NCBI GenBank assembly: GCA_026991755.1
Contig: JALXAX010000124.1
Location: 1 to 51,864 of the forward strand
DNA length: 51,864 nt
Direction: 5' to 3'
Origin: Thiotrichaceae bacterium
GTDB lineage: Bacteria > Pseudomonadota > Gammaproteobacteria > Thiotrichales > Thiotrichaceae
Both the position numbers and the translations under genes were made by a program. Positions 51,769 to 51,864 of this stretch are shown piece by piece (position 1 is the stretch's first letter; each line of letters opens with the position of its first letter). Below the pieces are notes generated by a model. The model searched no databases, had not been told where the DNA came from, and saw nothing but the letters and a program-made list of their open reading frames with translations.

Positions 51769-51864
51769 TAAGGAATCTCTGAATAACTAAAAAATATATT
51801 TCAAATACCCTTAAATTTGTAATTTTTTGAAAAAATATCTTTTTTTAGCATTATATCTTCCAGT
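51769..51864 (+). mobile_element. start of a mobile element sharing its end with the 503-667 MITE
   Basis: TAAGGAATCTCTGAATAA (51769-51786) is identical to the complement of 650-667, the end of the MITE near the window start. Sequence after the shared 18 bases differs, so this is a related element rather than a simple copy. The rest is outside the window. The IS family is not determined. Confidence 0.45.

Overview
The window looks like chromosomal DNA from a moderately AT-rich gammaproteobacterium. The evidence is a proton-type F1Fo ATP synthase operon in atpIBEFHAGDC order, a 14-gene complex I operon with separate nuoC and nuoD, yajC-secD-secF, the EpmA/EpmB/EF-P lysylation set, a monomeric NADP isocitrate dehydrogenase, UvrD, CreD and PgpA. 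Gene style would fit a Thiotrichales-like (Leucothrix/Thiothrix-type) bacterium, but that placement is inference; no rRNA or other phylogenetic marker was tested.

Layout. 1-6.1 kb is an accessory segment: the 3' end of a Gly/Arg/Ser repeat protein, a small MITE-like element, an orphan APH-fold kinase-like gene, a deleted IS481-family element with both ends, hairpin-rich intergenic repeats, a secreted protein with calcium-binding (thrombospondin type 3-like) repeats and a secreted glycoside-hydrolase-like protein. 6.2-12.3 kb holds secF, secD, yajC, epmA and efp on the minus strand, with epmB divergent from efp. 12.3-15.1 kb carries a possible FimW/PilZ-type protein, a membrane protein and small ORFs interrupted by a ~236 bp repeat. 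15.1-16.7 kb is pgpA-aroC. 17.3-20.2 kb is an OmpR-type response regulator followed by a hybrid histidine kinase with receiver and Hpt domains. 20.3-24.7 kb carries icd, creD and a zinc-ribbon miniprotein. 24.7-32.5 kb is the atp operon plus a VanZ-like gene, 32.6-34.8 kb is uvrD, and 35.3-36.7 kb is a secreted four-repeat protein with a peptidoglycan-binding end. 36.8-51.4 kb is the whole nuoA-N operon with a good promoter in front. The last ~100 bases begin with an 18-base sequence identical to the end of the MITE at 503-667, so a related mobile element probably starts there.

Functionally the window is dominated by energy metabolism: complex I builds the proton gradient and ATP synthase uses it. 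SecDF-YajC supports export of secreted proteins, several of which are encoded here, and EF-P with its modification enzymes supports translation of polyproline stretches. The unusual material lies between the housekeeping blocks: a ~240 bp repeat family with nested inverted repeats (two full copies in opposite orientation 20 kb apart, and a half copy), a second MITE family sharing ends with an element at the window edge, and several secreted repeat proteins without clear assignment. I saw no CRISPR array, tRNA, rRNA or defined defence system.
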